64,000 nt of DNA from Cupriavidus sp. WGlv3 (GTDB taxonomy: Bacteria; Pseudomonadota; Gammaproteobacteria; Burkholderiales; Burkholderiaceae). The notes below the pieces were generated by a model. The model saw only the letters and a list, made by a program, of their open reading frames with translations. It was not told the origin of the DNA and searched no databases. The stretch is from NCBI RefSeq assembly GCF_023952475.1, contig NZ_JALHRX010000006.1, positions 1 through 64,000 on the forward strand, written 5' to 3'. This document shows, in pieces, positions 1 to 8,600 of the stretch. Each line of letters begins with the position of its first letter. Position 1 is the first letter of the stretch. The translations under genes were made by a program, and so were the position numbers.

Positions 1-1524
1 GACGCGGATCCAGCGGCTGCTGCGGTCGTCGGCGCGCTCGCCGCGCTGCCAGTGGAAGCGCACGCGGATCTCGCCGGCGGGGCTGGCGTGGTGTTCGGCG
101 TTGCCATCCGCCTGGGACTGGCCGTCAGGACCGACGACGATCGCGCTATGCACCCCCAGCGGACTGGACCGGCTGTAAAGACGCGGACAATCGACGTCGA
201 GTACGCAGGCACGCCAGGGACGTCGGGCGTCGATGGCGCGGAAGATAGCCGCGTAGCCCTGTTCGCGTGCTGCCGTCTGCAGCGCTTGCGAGGGAGCCAG
301 GCGCACGGGCTCGTGATCCGGCAGCACGCCCAGCAGGCCGGGCGTTGCCTCTGCAGCGTCCGGTGCGGCCGGGGGTGTGTCGAAACACAAGGCCGCCTCG
401 AGCGGCCCCATGCGATCCGCCAGTGCGGCACGCGTGTCGGCCGCCAGGTTGTTGATGCCGCAGTGCTCCACCGCATCTAGCAGCAGCGGATACCCTGCCG
501 CATCGTCTTCCGGCAGCGGCAGGTGCGGGCAGCCAGTGACAGTCAGGCGCATGCCGCTGCGCAGCGTGCGCACGGATGCCCGGCCGGTGAACAGCAGTGC
601 GCGGGCCTCGACGGCTTCGATCACCTGCTCGGCAACACGCTGCGCGCTCGCGGCGTCCGGCGCCAACGACAGGCTGACGGACAGGTACGGATCCGGGCTG
701 ACCGCCCGCCCCGCATTGCCAACATAACGTGCCGGCGCGTGGCCGCGGATCGCACGCTTGGCCTCTGGGTCCCATGCCGTCACGGCCACGCCGCCCACAG
801 TCGCGCGGGTCTCGCACGCCAGCTGCTGGATGGCATCGGCCGATTCCTGGCTGTGCGCGCGATGGAAGCGGATGCCGCCACCTGCCGCGGATTCTTCGTC
901 TTCCGGCAATTGCGCGCTGTCGGCAAAGATCACCACGGCATGCCCGCTGGGCGCTTCCTCATCTTCCACGACGGTATAGCCCAGGCCGGCCTCGGCCAGC
1001 AGGCGCGACAGGAAGTGGTAGTCGGTCTCGCGGAACTGCGCGACGTGGGCACGCTCGCCGATGGCGGCGATGCGCGCCTCGGCGCCGGCCGCGTAGCGCC
1101 AGTGCGCGTGCGGCGCATAGGGCTGCAGCACGGTCTCGATGATGCTGTCGAGCTTGCGGTTCTGGAACACCTGGCTGTTGCGCTGCTGCGTGGTCAGCCA
1201 CAGCCACGGCACCACGGTCAGGCGATAACGCGCCAGGCTGCCGTCGGCGCCGAGCTTCTCGGCCTGCCGGACCAGGCCGGTGCGGCGCGACTGGCCGCCG
1301 CCGGCGAGCGTGGTCAGCAGCGTGACACGTTGGCCAAGCAGGCTGTCCAGTGCGACATCGGCGTTGGCACTGACCGCGACGATGCGCGACTCGGCCAGCG
1401 CGGATACGCCGTCGCGGCCGATCCAGGCCTCGACGGCGAGTTCGCCCAGCGCGCCTTCACCTTCCAGCGCATACAGGCGGTGCGCCGCGCTGAAAAGATG
1501 TTGGTAAAGAGTGGTTACATCCAT
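1..1524 (-). CDS. vgrG: T6SS spike protein VgrG (TssI), C-terminus outside window
   Basis: The frame stays open for 508 codons from the ATG at 1524 to the window edge, so the C-terminal part is missing only because the window ends. The protein opens with the usual VgrG beginning (LFSAAHRLYALEGEG). It continues through the gp27-like region, with RYRLTVVPWLWL around residue 100 and the FRETDYHFLSRLLAEAGL signature around residue 165. It ends inside the gp5/OB-fold entry, where the HWQRGE motif is visible. VgrG trimers form the puncturing tip on the Hcp tube and carry effectors. The gene points away from the rest of the cluster, so its cargo probably lies beyond the left edge. It is distinct in sequence from the two other VgrGs here. 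Family call is secure; the effector is unknown. Confidence 0.93.
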   Translation of the reverse strand, partial: MDVTTLYQHLFSAAHRLYALEGEGALGELAVEAWIGRDGVSALAESRIVAVSANADVALDSLLGQRVTLLTTLAGGGQSRRTGLVRQAEKLGADGSLARYRLTVVPWLWLTTQQRNSQVFQNRKLDSIIETVLQPYAPHAHWRYAAGAEARIAAIGERAHVAQFRETDYHFLSRLLAEAGLGYTVVEDEEAPSGHAVVIFADSAQLPEDEESAAGGGIRFHRAHSQESADAIQQLACETRATVGGVAVTAWDPEAKRAIRGHAPARYVGNAGRAVSPDPYLSVSLSLAPDAASAQRVAEQVIEAVEARALLFTGRASVRTLRSGMRLTVTGCPHLPLPEDDAAGYPLLLDAVEHCGINNLAADTRAALADRMGPLEAALCFDTPPAAPDAAEATPGLLGVLPDHEPVRLAPSQALQTAAREQGYAAIFRAIDARRPWRACVLDVDCPRLYSRSSPLGVHSAIVVGPDGQSQADGNAEHHASPAGEIRVRFHWQRGERADDRSSRWIRV

Positions 1525-1676
1525 TCGCTGTCCGTTCGTGCAGCCGCAACTGCTTCAGGGGCCGACATGCCCGCGGGTCTACCGTTGCCGGTGCCCGCCT
1601 TGATTGCAAGCACGGTGTGGCGCATGCCGGGCCGCCACACCGATTCTCTGTAATGCGAACGAACCCGTCGCGGAGA

Positions 1677-2513
1677 TCAGTTGCGCGCCTTGGTGGTAGA
1701 GCGCGTGCTCGCCGTCGCCGTGCTGATCGGCTTGCCCTCGGGTTGGGACAGTAGCGCCGCCAGGACTTCGGCGTCTGGGTCAGCCGTTGTGGCGGAGGAT
1801 TTGCGACGGGTTGTTTTCGACTTGGCCGAGGTGTTGGCCTTGGCGACGGTCTTCTTGTCCTTGCTGTTCGCAGCGGTACTGGCGGTGCCCTTTTCCACCG
1901 GCGTCGTCGTCTTCGACGTTGCAGTCTTTTTGGTATTTTTGCTGACTTCAGCGGTCTTGGGCCTGGTCCCGGCTGGCTGGGTACCGAGGGATGTCAGCGC
2001 GGCCAGCGTGGTCGCGCCCGCGACGGCACCTGCGGCAACCGCTGCGCCTTCGACCTTGCCGAGCCGATCCAGCGCAGGGTCACTGTTATCGGCATCGACG
2101 ATGGTTGCGGCCTGCGGCTGGGAATTCTCGGCAACTGATTGGGCGGACTCCGCCAACGCGGCGGAAGTGACCGGCGCCGATGCGGGCGCATTGTCGACCA
2201 GCGTCTGCCCGCCGGGCGCAGCTACGCCGGCGGCAGGCTGGGCCGGGACTGCCGGATTGCCCGCCTGGATCGATACGGGCGCATCGGCGCCCGGGTCCAG
2301 CCACAGCCAGCCGGCCACAGCCGTCGCGGCAACAGCGACCAGGCCCGCTCCCAGGTAGCGCCCAGTTGGCTTCCTGGCCGGAGCCTTGGCCGCCATCGGC
2401 ACGCGGCCTTCCAGGCTGGCCAGGATGCGGGTCTGCCCGGCGGCGTCGGCGTCAGGCTCGCTGCCGAAGAGCGTTGGTGGCGCTGACGGCTTCACATCGT
2501 CGCTATTGCTCAT
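1677..2513 (-). CDS. Single-pass membrane protein with Lys/Thr/Ala-rich tail, unknown function
   Basis: A 278-residue protein that I do not recognise. About 50 polar N-terminal residues precede one predicted membrane helix (roughly 52-72, ending GWLWLDPG). A long low-complexity stretch rich in Ala, Pro, Thr and Lys follows, with KNTKKTATSK and KSKTTRRKSS in the last third. The start ATG is the only reasonable one and gives an N-in topology, which would put the basic tail outside the cytoplasm. It lies between a vgrG and the T6SS peptidase block and is divergent from the latter, so it is probably part of the T6SS locus, but nothing in the sequence gives a function. The basic tail resembles histone-like or wall-binding linkers only in composition. 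Confidence 0.7.
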   Translation of the reverse strand: MSNSDDVKPSAPPTLFGSEPDADAAGQTRILASLEGRVPMAAKAPARKPTGRYLGAGLVAVAATAVAGWLWLDPGADAPVSIQAGNPAVPAQPAAGVAAPGGQTLVDNAPASAPVTSAALAESAQSVAENSQPQAATIVDADNSDPALDRLGKVEGAAVAAGAVAGATTLAALTSLGTQPAGTRPKTAEVSKNTKKTATSKTTTPVEKGTASTAANSKDKKTVAKANTSAKSKTTRRKSSATTADPDAEVLAALLSQPEGKPISTATASTRSTTKARN

Positions 2514-2685
2514 CTGTCATCAAGAAATTTGAAATAAAATGCGCGGCGGACGCTACCGGCCGGATTTACAATTACCGGCCCGTTGTGTCATATATGGCAG
2601 ATTCGATCATTTTGGCCTTAGACTCCCGGATTCTACGGCTGGGATCGTTGAAAGACAAACCCGATACGGGGGACATCACCCCGGA

Positions 2686-2715
2686 TTGAGATCAAATCGA
2701 ATACAGATGTAAAAA
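2686..2715 (+). promoter_or_regulatory. Candidate sigma70-type promoter for the peptidase-PAAR-tssM block
   Basis: TTGAGA at 2686-2691 is followed after 18 bases by TAAAAA at 2710-2715, in the only clearly AT-rich part of the divergent 2514-2789 spacer. This would leave a leader of about 70 bases before the ATG at 2790. It is inferred from sequence alone. The opposite-strand promoter for the 1677-2513 gene was not identified. Confidence 0.3.
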
Positions 2716-2789
2716 ATACTGAATATGCTCGGCTCCCTTGCGGAGGCTTCGCCGCCGGGGCGCAGCCCAGCCCGGTCAAGCAGGTAAGC

Positions 2790-3647
2790 ATGGTCTTTGT
2801 CGCACTGGTCCTCTATTTCGTGTTGATGGTCGCCGCTGCTGCCGTGCTGCTTCTTCCCGCAGTACGGCAGCGCTGCTTTGCGATGGCGCGCTCGCAGTGG
2901 CGCCGCCTGAGCACCGGTGCGGCATCGGCGGGTTCGCAATCGGCCAGTTCGATCCGCCACTCCGTGGGCAGCGCCACCACGACACTGGTTTCAGTCCGTG
3001 ACTTCCTGGCCAAGCGCCGCGCGCTGGTGCTGGCTGCCGCGGGGGTGGTGACTTTGCCTCCGGTGCTGGCGCTGGCGTTGCGTCACCGGCAGGTCTTCCA
3101 GTTCGAGGACGATGACGGTGTGCGCGAACCGGATCCGCAGATCGCCGCACTGCTCAATGGCGAGCGGCTGGTGCCGCCGCCACCGCTGCCGCCAGAGGTG
3201 TTCACCACACGCGAAGTGGAGCTGATCCGCCCGGCGATCCGCGAGGCCAGCCGGGATTGGGAGCAGCTGGATGCCGAATTCAGGCAGCGGCTGCTGCTGG
3301 TCTACAAGATCATGCGCGACGAGCACGGCTATGAAATGGCGCTGCTGGAGGGCTACCGCAGCCCGGAACGGCAGGCCAAGCTGGCGGCGATGGGCAGCCA
3401 CGTGACGCAGGCCGGCGCCTACCACAGCTACCACCAGTTCGGGCTGGCCGCGGACAGTGCCTTCTACCGCGACGGCAAGCTGGTGATCAGCGAGAAGGAC
3501 CCGTGGGCCATGCGCGGCTACGAGCTGTATGGCCGCGCCGCCGAGTCAGCCGGCCTGGTCTGGGGCGGCCGCTGGAAGATGATGGATCTCGGGCACGTCG
3601 AGCTGCGTCGTCCGGGTGTGCTGGGCAAGCGGCCGGCACAGCAATAG
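2790..3647 (+). CDS. M15-family peptidoglycan peptidase with N-terminal membrane helices (TagX-like)
   Basis: A 285-residue protein with a hydrophobic N-terminal helix (residues 2-28) and a second one near 75-95, followed by an M15 (VanY/CwlK-type) peptidase domain. The zinc site is visible: His215 and Asp222 in HQFGLAAD, and His269 in GHVEL. These match the HxxxxxxD...H pattern of the family, and TYR-like substrate residues precede them (YRSPERQ). M15 enzymes cut peptide cross-bridges or stem peptides of peptidoglycan. In Acinetobacter, the T6SS gene tagX encodes a membrane-anchored enzyme of this class that opens the wall for T6SS assembly. Position at the head of the PAAR-tssM block, and membrane anchoring rather than effector-like packaging, favour that housekeeping role. 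A secreted-effector role is the alternative. Confidence 0.85.
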   Translation: MVFVALVLYFVLMVAAAAVLLLPAVRQRCFAMARSQWRRLSTGAASAGSQSASSIRHSVGSATTTLVSVRDFLAKRRALVLAAAGVVTLPPVLALALRHRQVFQFEDDDGVREPDPQIAALLNGERLVPPPPLPPEVFTTREVELIRPAIREASRDWEQLDAEFRQRLLLVYKIMRDEHGYEMALLEGYRSPERQAKLAAMGSHVTQAGAYHSYHQFGLAADSAFYRDGKLVISEKDPWAMRGYELYGRAAESAGLVWGGRWKMMDLGHVELRRPGVLGKRPAQQ

Positions 3648-3734
3648 CGGCACGCTCGTCCCGCATGGCGGGGCTGGCAGGAACATGGATACAGGACCGG
3701 CAGCGGTTGGCCGGCGCAATTTGGGGAGAGCGTA

Positions 3735-4004
3735 GTGGCACGTCCTTTCATTCTGCTGGGCGACAAGACCGACCACGGCGGCGTGGTGATCACCGCCTCG
3801 GGCAACACCAGCACCAACGGCAAGGGCATTGCGTGCGTAGGGGATCGTGTCACCTGCCCTCGCTCAGGCCATGGCGGCACCACCGTCATCGTCACCGGCG
3901 ACCCCAACGTGATCATCGACGGCCGTGCCGCCGCGCGGCACGGCGACAAGACCGCTTGTGGCGCAACCTTGCTGTCCAGCCAGGGCGTGACCGGCAGCGC
4001 ATGA
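3735..4004 (+). CDS. PAAR-domain spike tip protein
   Basis: An 89-residue stand-alone PAAR protein. It shows the repeated beta-turn pattern (GDKTDHGG, GDRVTCP, GHGGTT, GDPNV, GDKTACG) with the His and Cys residues that coordinate the zinc at the cone apex. PAAR proteins cap the VgrG trimer and sharpen the T6SS spike. There is no C-terminal toxin extension, so it is a structural tip. The start is GTG at 3735, supported by a GGGGAGAG-type ribosome site just upstream. It follows the M15 peptidase by 87 bases and precedes the 497-residue membrane protein and tssM. Confidence 0.93.
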   Translation: MARPFILLGDKTDHGGVVITASGNTSTNGKGIACVGDRVTCPRSGHGGTTVIVTGDPNVIIDGRAAARHGDKTACGATLLSSQGVTGSA

Positions 4005-4062
4005 CGTCCCGGCAACGAACGGCCGTTTCAAACGCCCTTCCGCCGCTTCTCGACACGAAACC

Positions 4063-5556
4063 ATGTTTCCAAGACTGATCAAGTCCACGCTGATCCTGTT
4101 CGCGGTGTTCGCCGTGGTGTGGGTCGCGACCATTGCCTGGTGGCAGTCGATCAACCGCATGCCGACCACCACGGATATCGTCACGCACCTGGCGCTGATG
4201 CCGGCGGGCATGGTGGCCGCCTACCTGGTCATCAAGCGGGCCCTGGACGGGATCCGTACCAATGTCGCGGGCGCCAGCCAAACACCCGCCACTGCGGCGC
4301 CCGGAGAAGCCGGCAATGCCATGGAGGGGGCGCAGGCGGAGCCCAACGATCCCACCCGCACGTGGCGTGCGGCGCTGCTTGCCACCGCCGTGCGCACGCC
4401 CGCCGGCAACGCACCCGATGCGCTGGCGGAGGCCGCCAAGGCCGGCAACCGGCCCGGCCTGGTTGCGCTGGATGGCTTGCCCGCGCCTGTCTTTGCTGCC
4501 CAGGTCGAGTCACTCGATATCGAAAGCCTGCGCACGGAATTCATCGCGCGCACGCCTGATCTGGTCTGGGACGACGAGGCCCTGCGCGCACTCGCGCTGG
4601 CGGCCGAGGTCACCGACGAGCTGGCCATGCAGGCGGCCGTCTACGCGCCAGCCGGCCACGACCAGGCCGTGCCGGACAGCACCGCGCCGCTGGTGGCCAC
4701 CCTGCTGCTGCCGCGTGGCTGGCCGGAACCGCGCCAGGCCGCGGCAGGCGACTGGTTGCGCGAGCGCTTGTCCCAATACTGGCCAGCCGCGCGACTCACG
4801 CTCGAAGCCACGGCCGCGCGCGGCGACGGCGATGCCCTGCTGCTGCTGGATCGCGCCACCCAGGCCGTCAACCGCCCGGTCGACGGCCAGCCGGCGCTAC
4901 GCATGCTGGTGGCCGCCGATTCCCTGATCGGCGCCAATGCCGTCGAAGCGCTGGAACAGGAAGACCAGCTCTTCAGTGCGCGCTGCCCGCATGGCCGGAC
5001 CCCGGGCGAGGCCGCCGCCGGCGTGCTGCTGGGCGCGCACCACTCTGCCGCCGGCGCGGCCACGACCGGCACGGACGAGGATGCCGACGCCGAAGCCGAC
5101 AGCGCACCGATTCTCGTTACGCGCACGGCAATGGCCCGCCTGGAAGCGCCTACGGCAGACCGCGGCCAGCCCCGGCTCGAGGCACTGGCCCAGGCTGTCA
5201 CCCAGGCGCTCGAGACCATTGCCGGCAAGGCCGAAGCCGTGCCCCAGGATGCAGCAGACACCGCGCCGCAGTCCGAAGAAGCTCCGGCGGCCGTGGCAAC
5301 CATCGTCACAGACACCGGCGTCCACCCGGTGCGCACGGTCGAGATCGCCCAGGTCGTCAGCACCCGTTTCCCCACACTGGACCCCGTTGCCGACCTGCTG
5401 GCGCTTGGCCTGCCGTGCGGCTACGCCGGCGCCGCCAGTGCGCTGCTGCCAGTGGTCGTAGCCCATCAGCTGGCGCTCGACGGCGGCCGGCCCGTGCTGG
5501 CACTGAGCGCCGGCGACGCGCAGCAGCGTGGCGCCGTCGCAATCCTGCCGGCGTGA
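4063..5556 (+). CDS. T6SS-cluster membrane protein of unknown function
   Basis: 497 residues with two N-terminal membrane helices (about 6-27 and 42-58: LILFAVFAVVWVATIAWW and a second after THLALMP). A long, Ala-rich cytoplasmic part follows. The last 50 residues (GYAGAASALLPVVVAHQLAL...PVLALSAGD) look compactly folded and vaguely recall the small-residue patterns of thiolase/ketosynthase-like domains, but no catalytic triad can be assigned. The gene sits 60 bases upstream of tssM in the same direction, so it is probably co-transcribed with the membrane complex genes. I do not recognise a named Tss or Tag family. A membrane-complex accessory protein is the most reasonable inference. Confidence 0.75.
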   Translation: MFPRLIKSTLILFAVFAVVWVATIAWWQSINRMPTTTDIVTHLALMPAGMVAAYLVIKRALDGIRTNVAGASQTPATAAPGEAGNAMEGAQAEPNDPTRTWRAALLATAVRTPAGNAPDALAEAAKAGNRPGLVALDGLPAPVFAAQVESLDIESLRTEFIARTPDLVWDDEALRALALAAEVTDELAMQAAVYAPAGHDQAVPDSTAPLVATLLLPRGWPEPRQAAAGDWLRERLSQYWPAARLTLEATAARGDGDALLLLDRATQAVNRPVDGQPALRMLVAADSLIGANAVEALEQEDQLFSARCPHGRTPGEAAAGVLLGAHHSAAGAATTGTDEDADAEADSAPILVTRTAMARLEAPTADRGQPRLEALAQAVTQALETIAGKAEAVPQDAADTAPQSEEAPAAVATIVTDTGVHPVRTVEIAQVVSTRFPTLDPVADLLALGLPCGYAGAASALLPVVVAHQLALDGGRPVLALSAGDAQQRGAVAILPA

Positions 5557-5616
5557 TCCATCGCCTGACCTGAACCGCGCCCCCGAATCCCGTATTGCTC
5601 CCGAGCCAAAGGCAAC

Positions 5617-8600
5617 ATGCATCGCATCCTTAACTTCCTGACCCACACACGCACGCTGTCGGTATTCGGCGTGGTCGTGCTGACCGTCTTCCTGTTGCTG
5701 ATGGCGCAGACTTTAGAAATCGGGCTGGCCTGGGTCGCCATCGTCCTGGGTGTGTTGTTGCTGGCCTGGCTGGCCACCTACCTGTGGAAGCGTTGGCGCG
5801 CGCGCCGGGCCAGCGGCAAGCTCGAAGGCATCCTCGAGCAGCAGGCCGACATGGCCGCCAAGGCCGCGCCACCCGACAAACGCGACGAAGTAGAGGCGCT
5901 GCGCACGCGCCTCGCCAGCGCCGTGAAGACCATCAAGACCTCCAAGCTGGGCCAGATGTCGGGTAGCGAGGCGCTCTACGAGCTGCCCTGGTACATCGTG
6001 ATCGGCAACCCGGCGGCGGGCAAGAGCACGGCCGTGCTGAACTCCGGCCTGCAGTTTCCGTTCGCGGACAAGAACAGCGCCGTGATCCACGGCATTGGCG
6101 GCACGCGCAACTGCGACTGGTTCTTCACCACCGAAGGCATCCTGCTCGATACCGCGGGCCGCTATGCCGTGCATGAGGAAGACCGGCGCGAATGGCTGGG
6201 CTTCCTGGACCTGCTCAAGCGCTACCGGCCCAAGGCGCCGATCAACGGCATCGTGGTCACGGTCAGCATTCCGGAACTGACGCAGAACCGGCCCGAGTTC
6301 GCCATCAACCTGGCCAAGAACCTGCGCCAGCGCGTGCAGGAACTGACCGAGCGGCTCGAAGTATTCGCGCCGGTCTACGTGATGTTCACCAAGGCCGACC
6401 TGATCACCGGCTTTACCGAATTCTTCGGCGACAACGAGAAGCAGGAGCGCGACCGCGTCTGGGGCGCCACCCTGCCCTTCGCACCCGAAGAGCGCCGCGA
6501 CGTCGCCTCAGTATTCGACCAGCGCTTCGACGAACTGTGCGACGGCCTGAAGGAGATCAGCGTGGCGCAGATCGCGCAGCACCGCAACGGCAAGCTGTCG
6601 CCGGGGCTGCTGAGCTTTCCGCTGGAGTTTGCCTCGGTCAAGCCCACGCTGCGGGCCTTCCTGGTCACGCTGTTCGACGAGAACCCGTTCCAGTACAAAC
6701 CCGTGTTCCGCGGCTTCTACTTCACCAGCGCGGTGCAGGAGGCCAGCACCACCAGCGTCTCGGCCGAGCGCATCGCGCGCCGTTTCGGGCTGAAGCTGGA
6801 AGGCGTGGCCGGCAACCGCGAGGTGTTCTCGAAGAACGGCTTCTTCCTGCGCGACCTGTTCTCGAAGGTGATCTTCGCCGACCGCCGCACCGTGCGCCAG
6901 TTCGCCAGCCCCGCCAAGACGCGGCTGCGCTTTGCCACGTTCTTCGGGCTGGTGCTGGTGCTGGGCCTGCTGCTGGGCGGCTGGACCTGGTCGTTCCTCG
7001 GCAACCGGCAGCTGACCGCCAACGTGCAGGCGGACCTGGACAAGATCGTCAAGATGCAGCAGAACCGTGTCGACCTGCAGGCGCGGCTGGAAGCGCTGGA
7101 CATCCTGCAGGACCGCATCGAGCAGCTGGAACGCTTCCGCGCCGACCATCCGCTGGCGCTGTCGCTGGGCCTGTACCAGGGCGACACGCTGCAGCACAAG
7201 CTGCTGGACGAGTACTACAACGGCCTGCGCCAGGTGATGCTGAAACCGGTCGGTGGCGCCATCGAGACCTTCCTGGCTGAAGTCAACGCCCATCCCGAGC
7301 AGCTTGCGCCGATGGTGCGGCCGCCGGAAACCGGCGCAGTGGCCGCAACGTCGCTGGCGTCGGCAGCACCGGCTTCCGCACCCGCTGCCACCGCCACCAC
7401 CGCCGCGACAACCGCCGCCGCGCCCGCCGCTGGCAAGCGCTACACCGACGCCTCCCCCACCAACGTGGAAGACGCGTACAACGCGCTCAAGACCTACCTG
7501 ATGCTGGCCGACAAGCGCCACGTCGAGGTCGCGCACCTGACTGACCAGATGACCCGCTTCTGGCGCGGCTGGCTCGAAGACAACCGCGGCAACATGTCGC
7601 GCGAGCAGCTGATCCGTTCGGCGGAGCGCAACCTGTCGTTCTTCCTGGCCCGCGTCAACGACGACAACTGGCCGCTGCTCGAAGGCAACCTGTCGCTGAT
7701 CGACCAGTCCCGCGAGAACCTGCGCCGCGTGGTTCGCGGTATGCCAGCGCGCGAGCGCGCCTACGCCGAGATCAAGGCCCGCGCCTCCACCCGCTTTGCC
7801 CCGATGACCGTGGCCCGCATCGTCGGCGACACCGGCGCCTCCGTGGTCGCCGGCAGCTACGCCGTGCCCGGCACCTTCACGCGCGAGGCCTGGCTCGGCT
7901 ACGTGCAGCCCGCTATCCGCGAGGCCGCGAGCAAGGAACTGCAGAGCAAGGACTGGGTGCTCAACGTCGCCGCGCGCGACGACCTGACCCTGGAAGGCAG
8001 CCCCGAGCAGATCCAGAAGACGCTGGTCACGATGTACAAGACCGAGTACGCACGGGAATGGCAGCGCTTCATGCAGGGGGTGACGATCCAGGACTTCGGC
8101 AGCTTCGAGCAGGCCGTGGCCAGCATGAACCTGCTGGGCGATCCGGCCAACTCGCCGATCCGCAAGGTGCTGGACACCGCTTATGAGCAGACCTCGTGGG
8201 ACAACCCGTCGCTGCTCAATGCCGGCCTGAAGCAGGCCAAGTCCGGCATGCTCGACTGGTTCAAGCGCCTGATCTCGCGCGGCACGCCCTCGCAAGTCAG
8301 CGTCAATGTCGATGTCAGCGGCGCCAATACCGCGGCGGGCACCATTCCGATGGGCCCGGTCGGCAAGGAGTTCTCCGGCCTGGCGCGCATCGTCGTCATG
8401 CATGACAACAACTCGATGCTGCGCGGTTATATGGAGTCGCTGTCGAAGGTCCGCACGCGTTTCAACCAGCTCAAGAACCAGGGCGATCCCGGCCCCGGCG
8501 CGCGCCAGCTGATGCAGCAGACGCTGGACGGCAATGGCTCGGAGCTGGCCGATGCGCTGAAGTATGTCGACGAGCAGATGATGACCGGTCTCACCGACAG

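Noticed and set aside
6508..8403. Long open frame antisense to tssM (631 codons)
   Set aside because: It lies wholly opposite a clear TssM, has no recognisable domain and the His/Gln/Val-rich composition typical of the complement of GC-rich codons.
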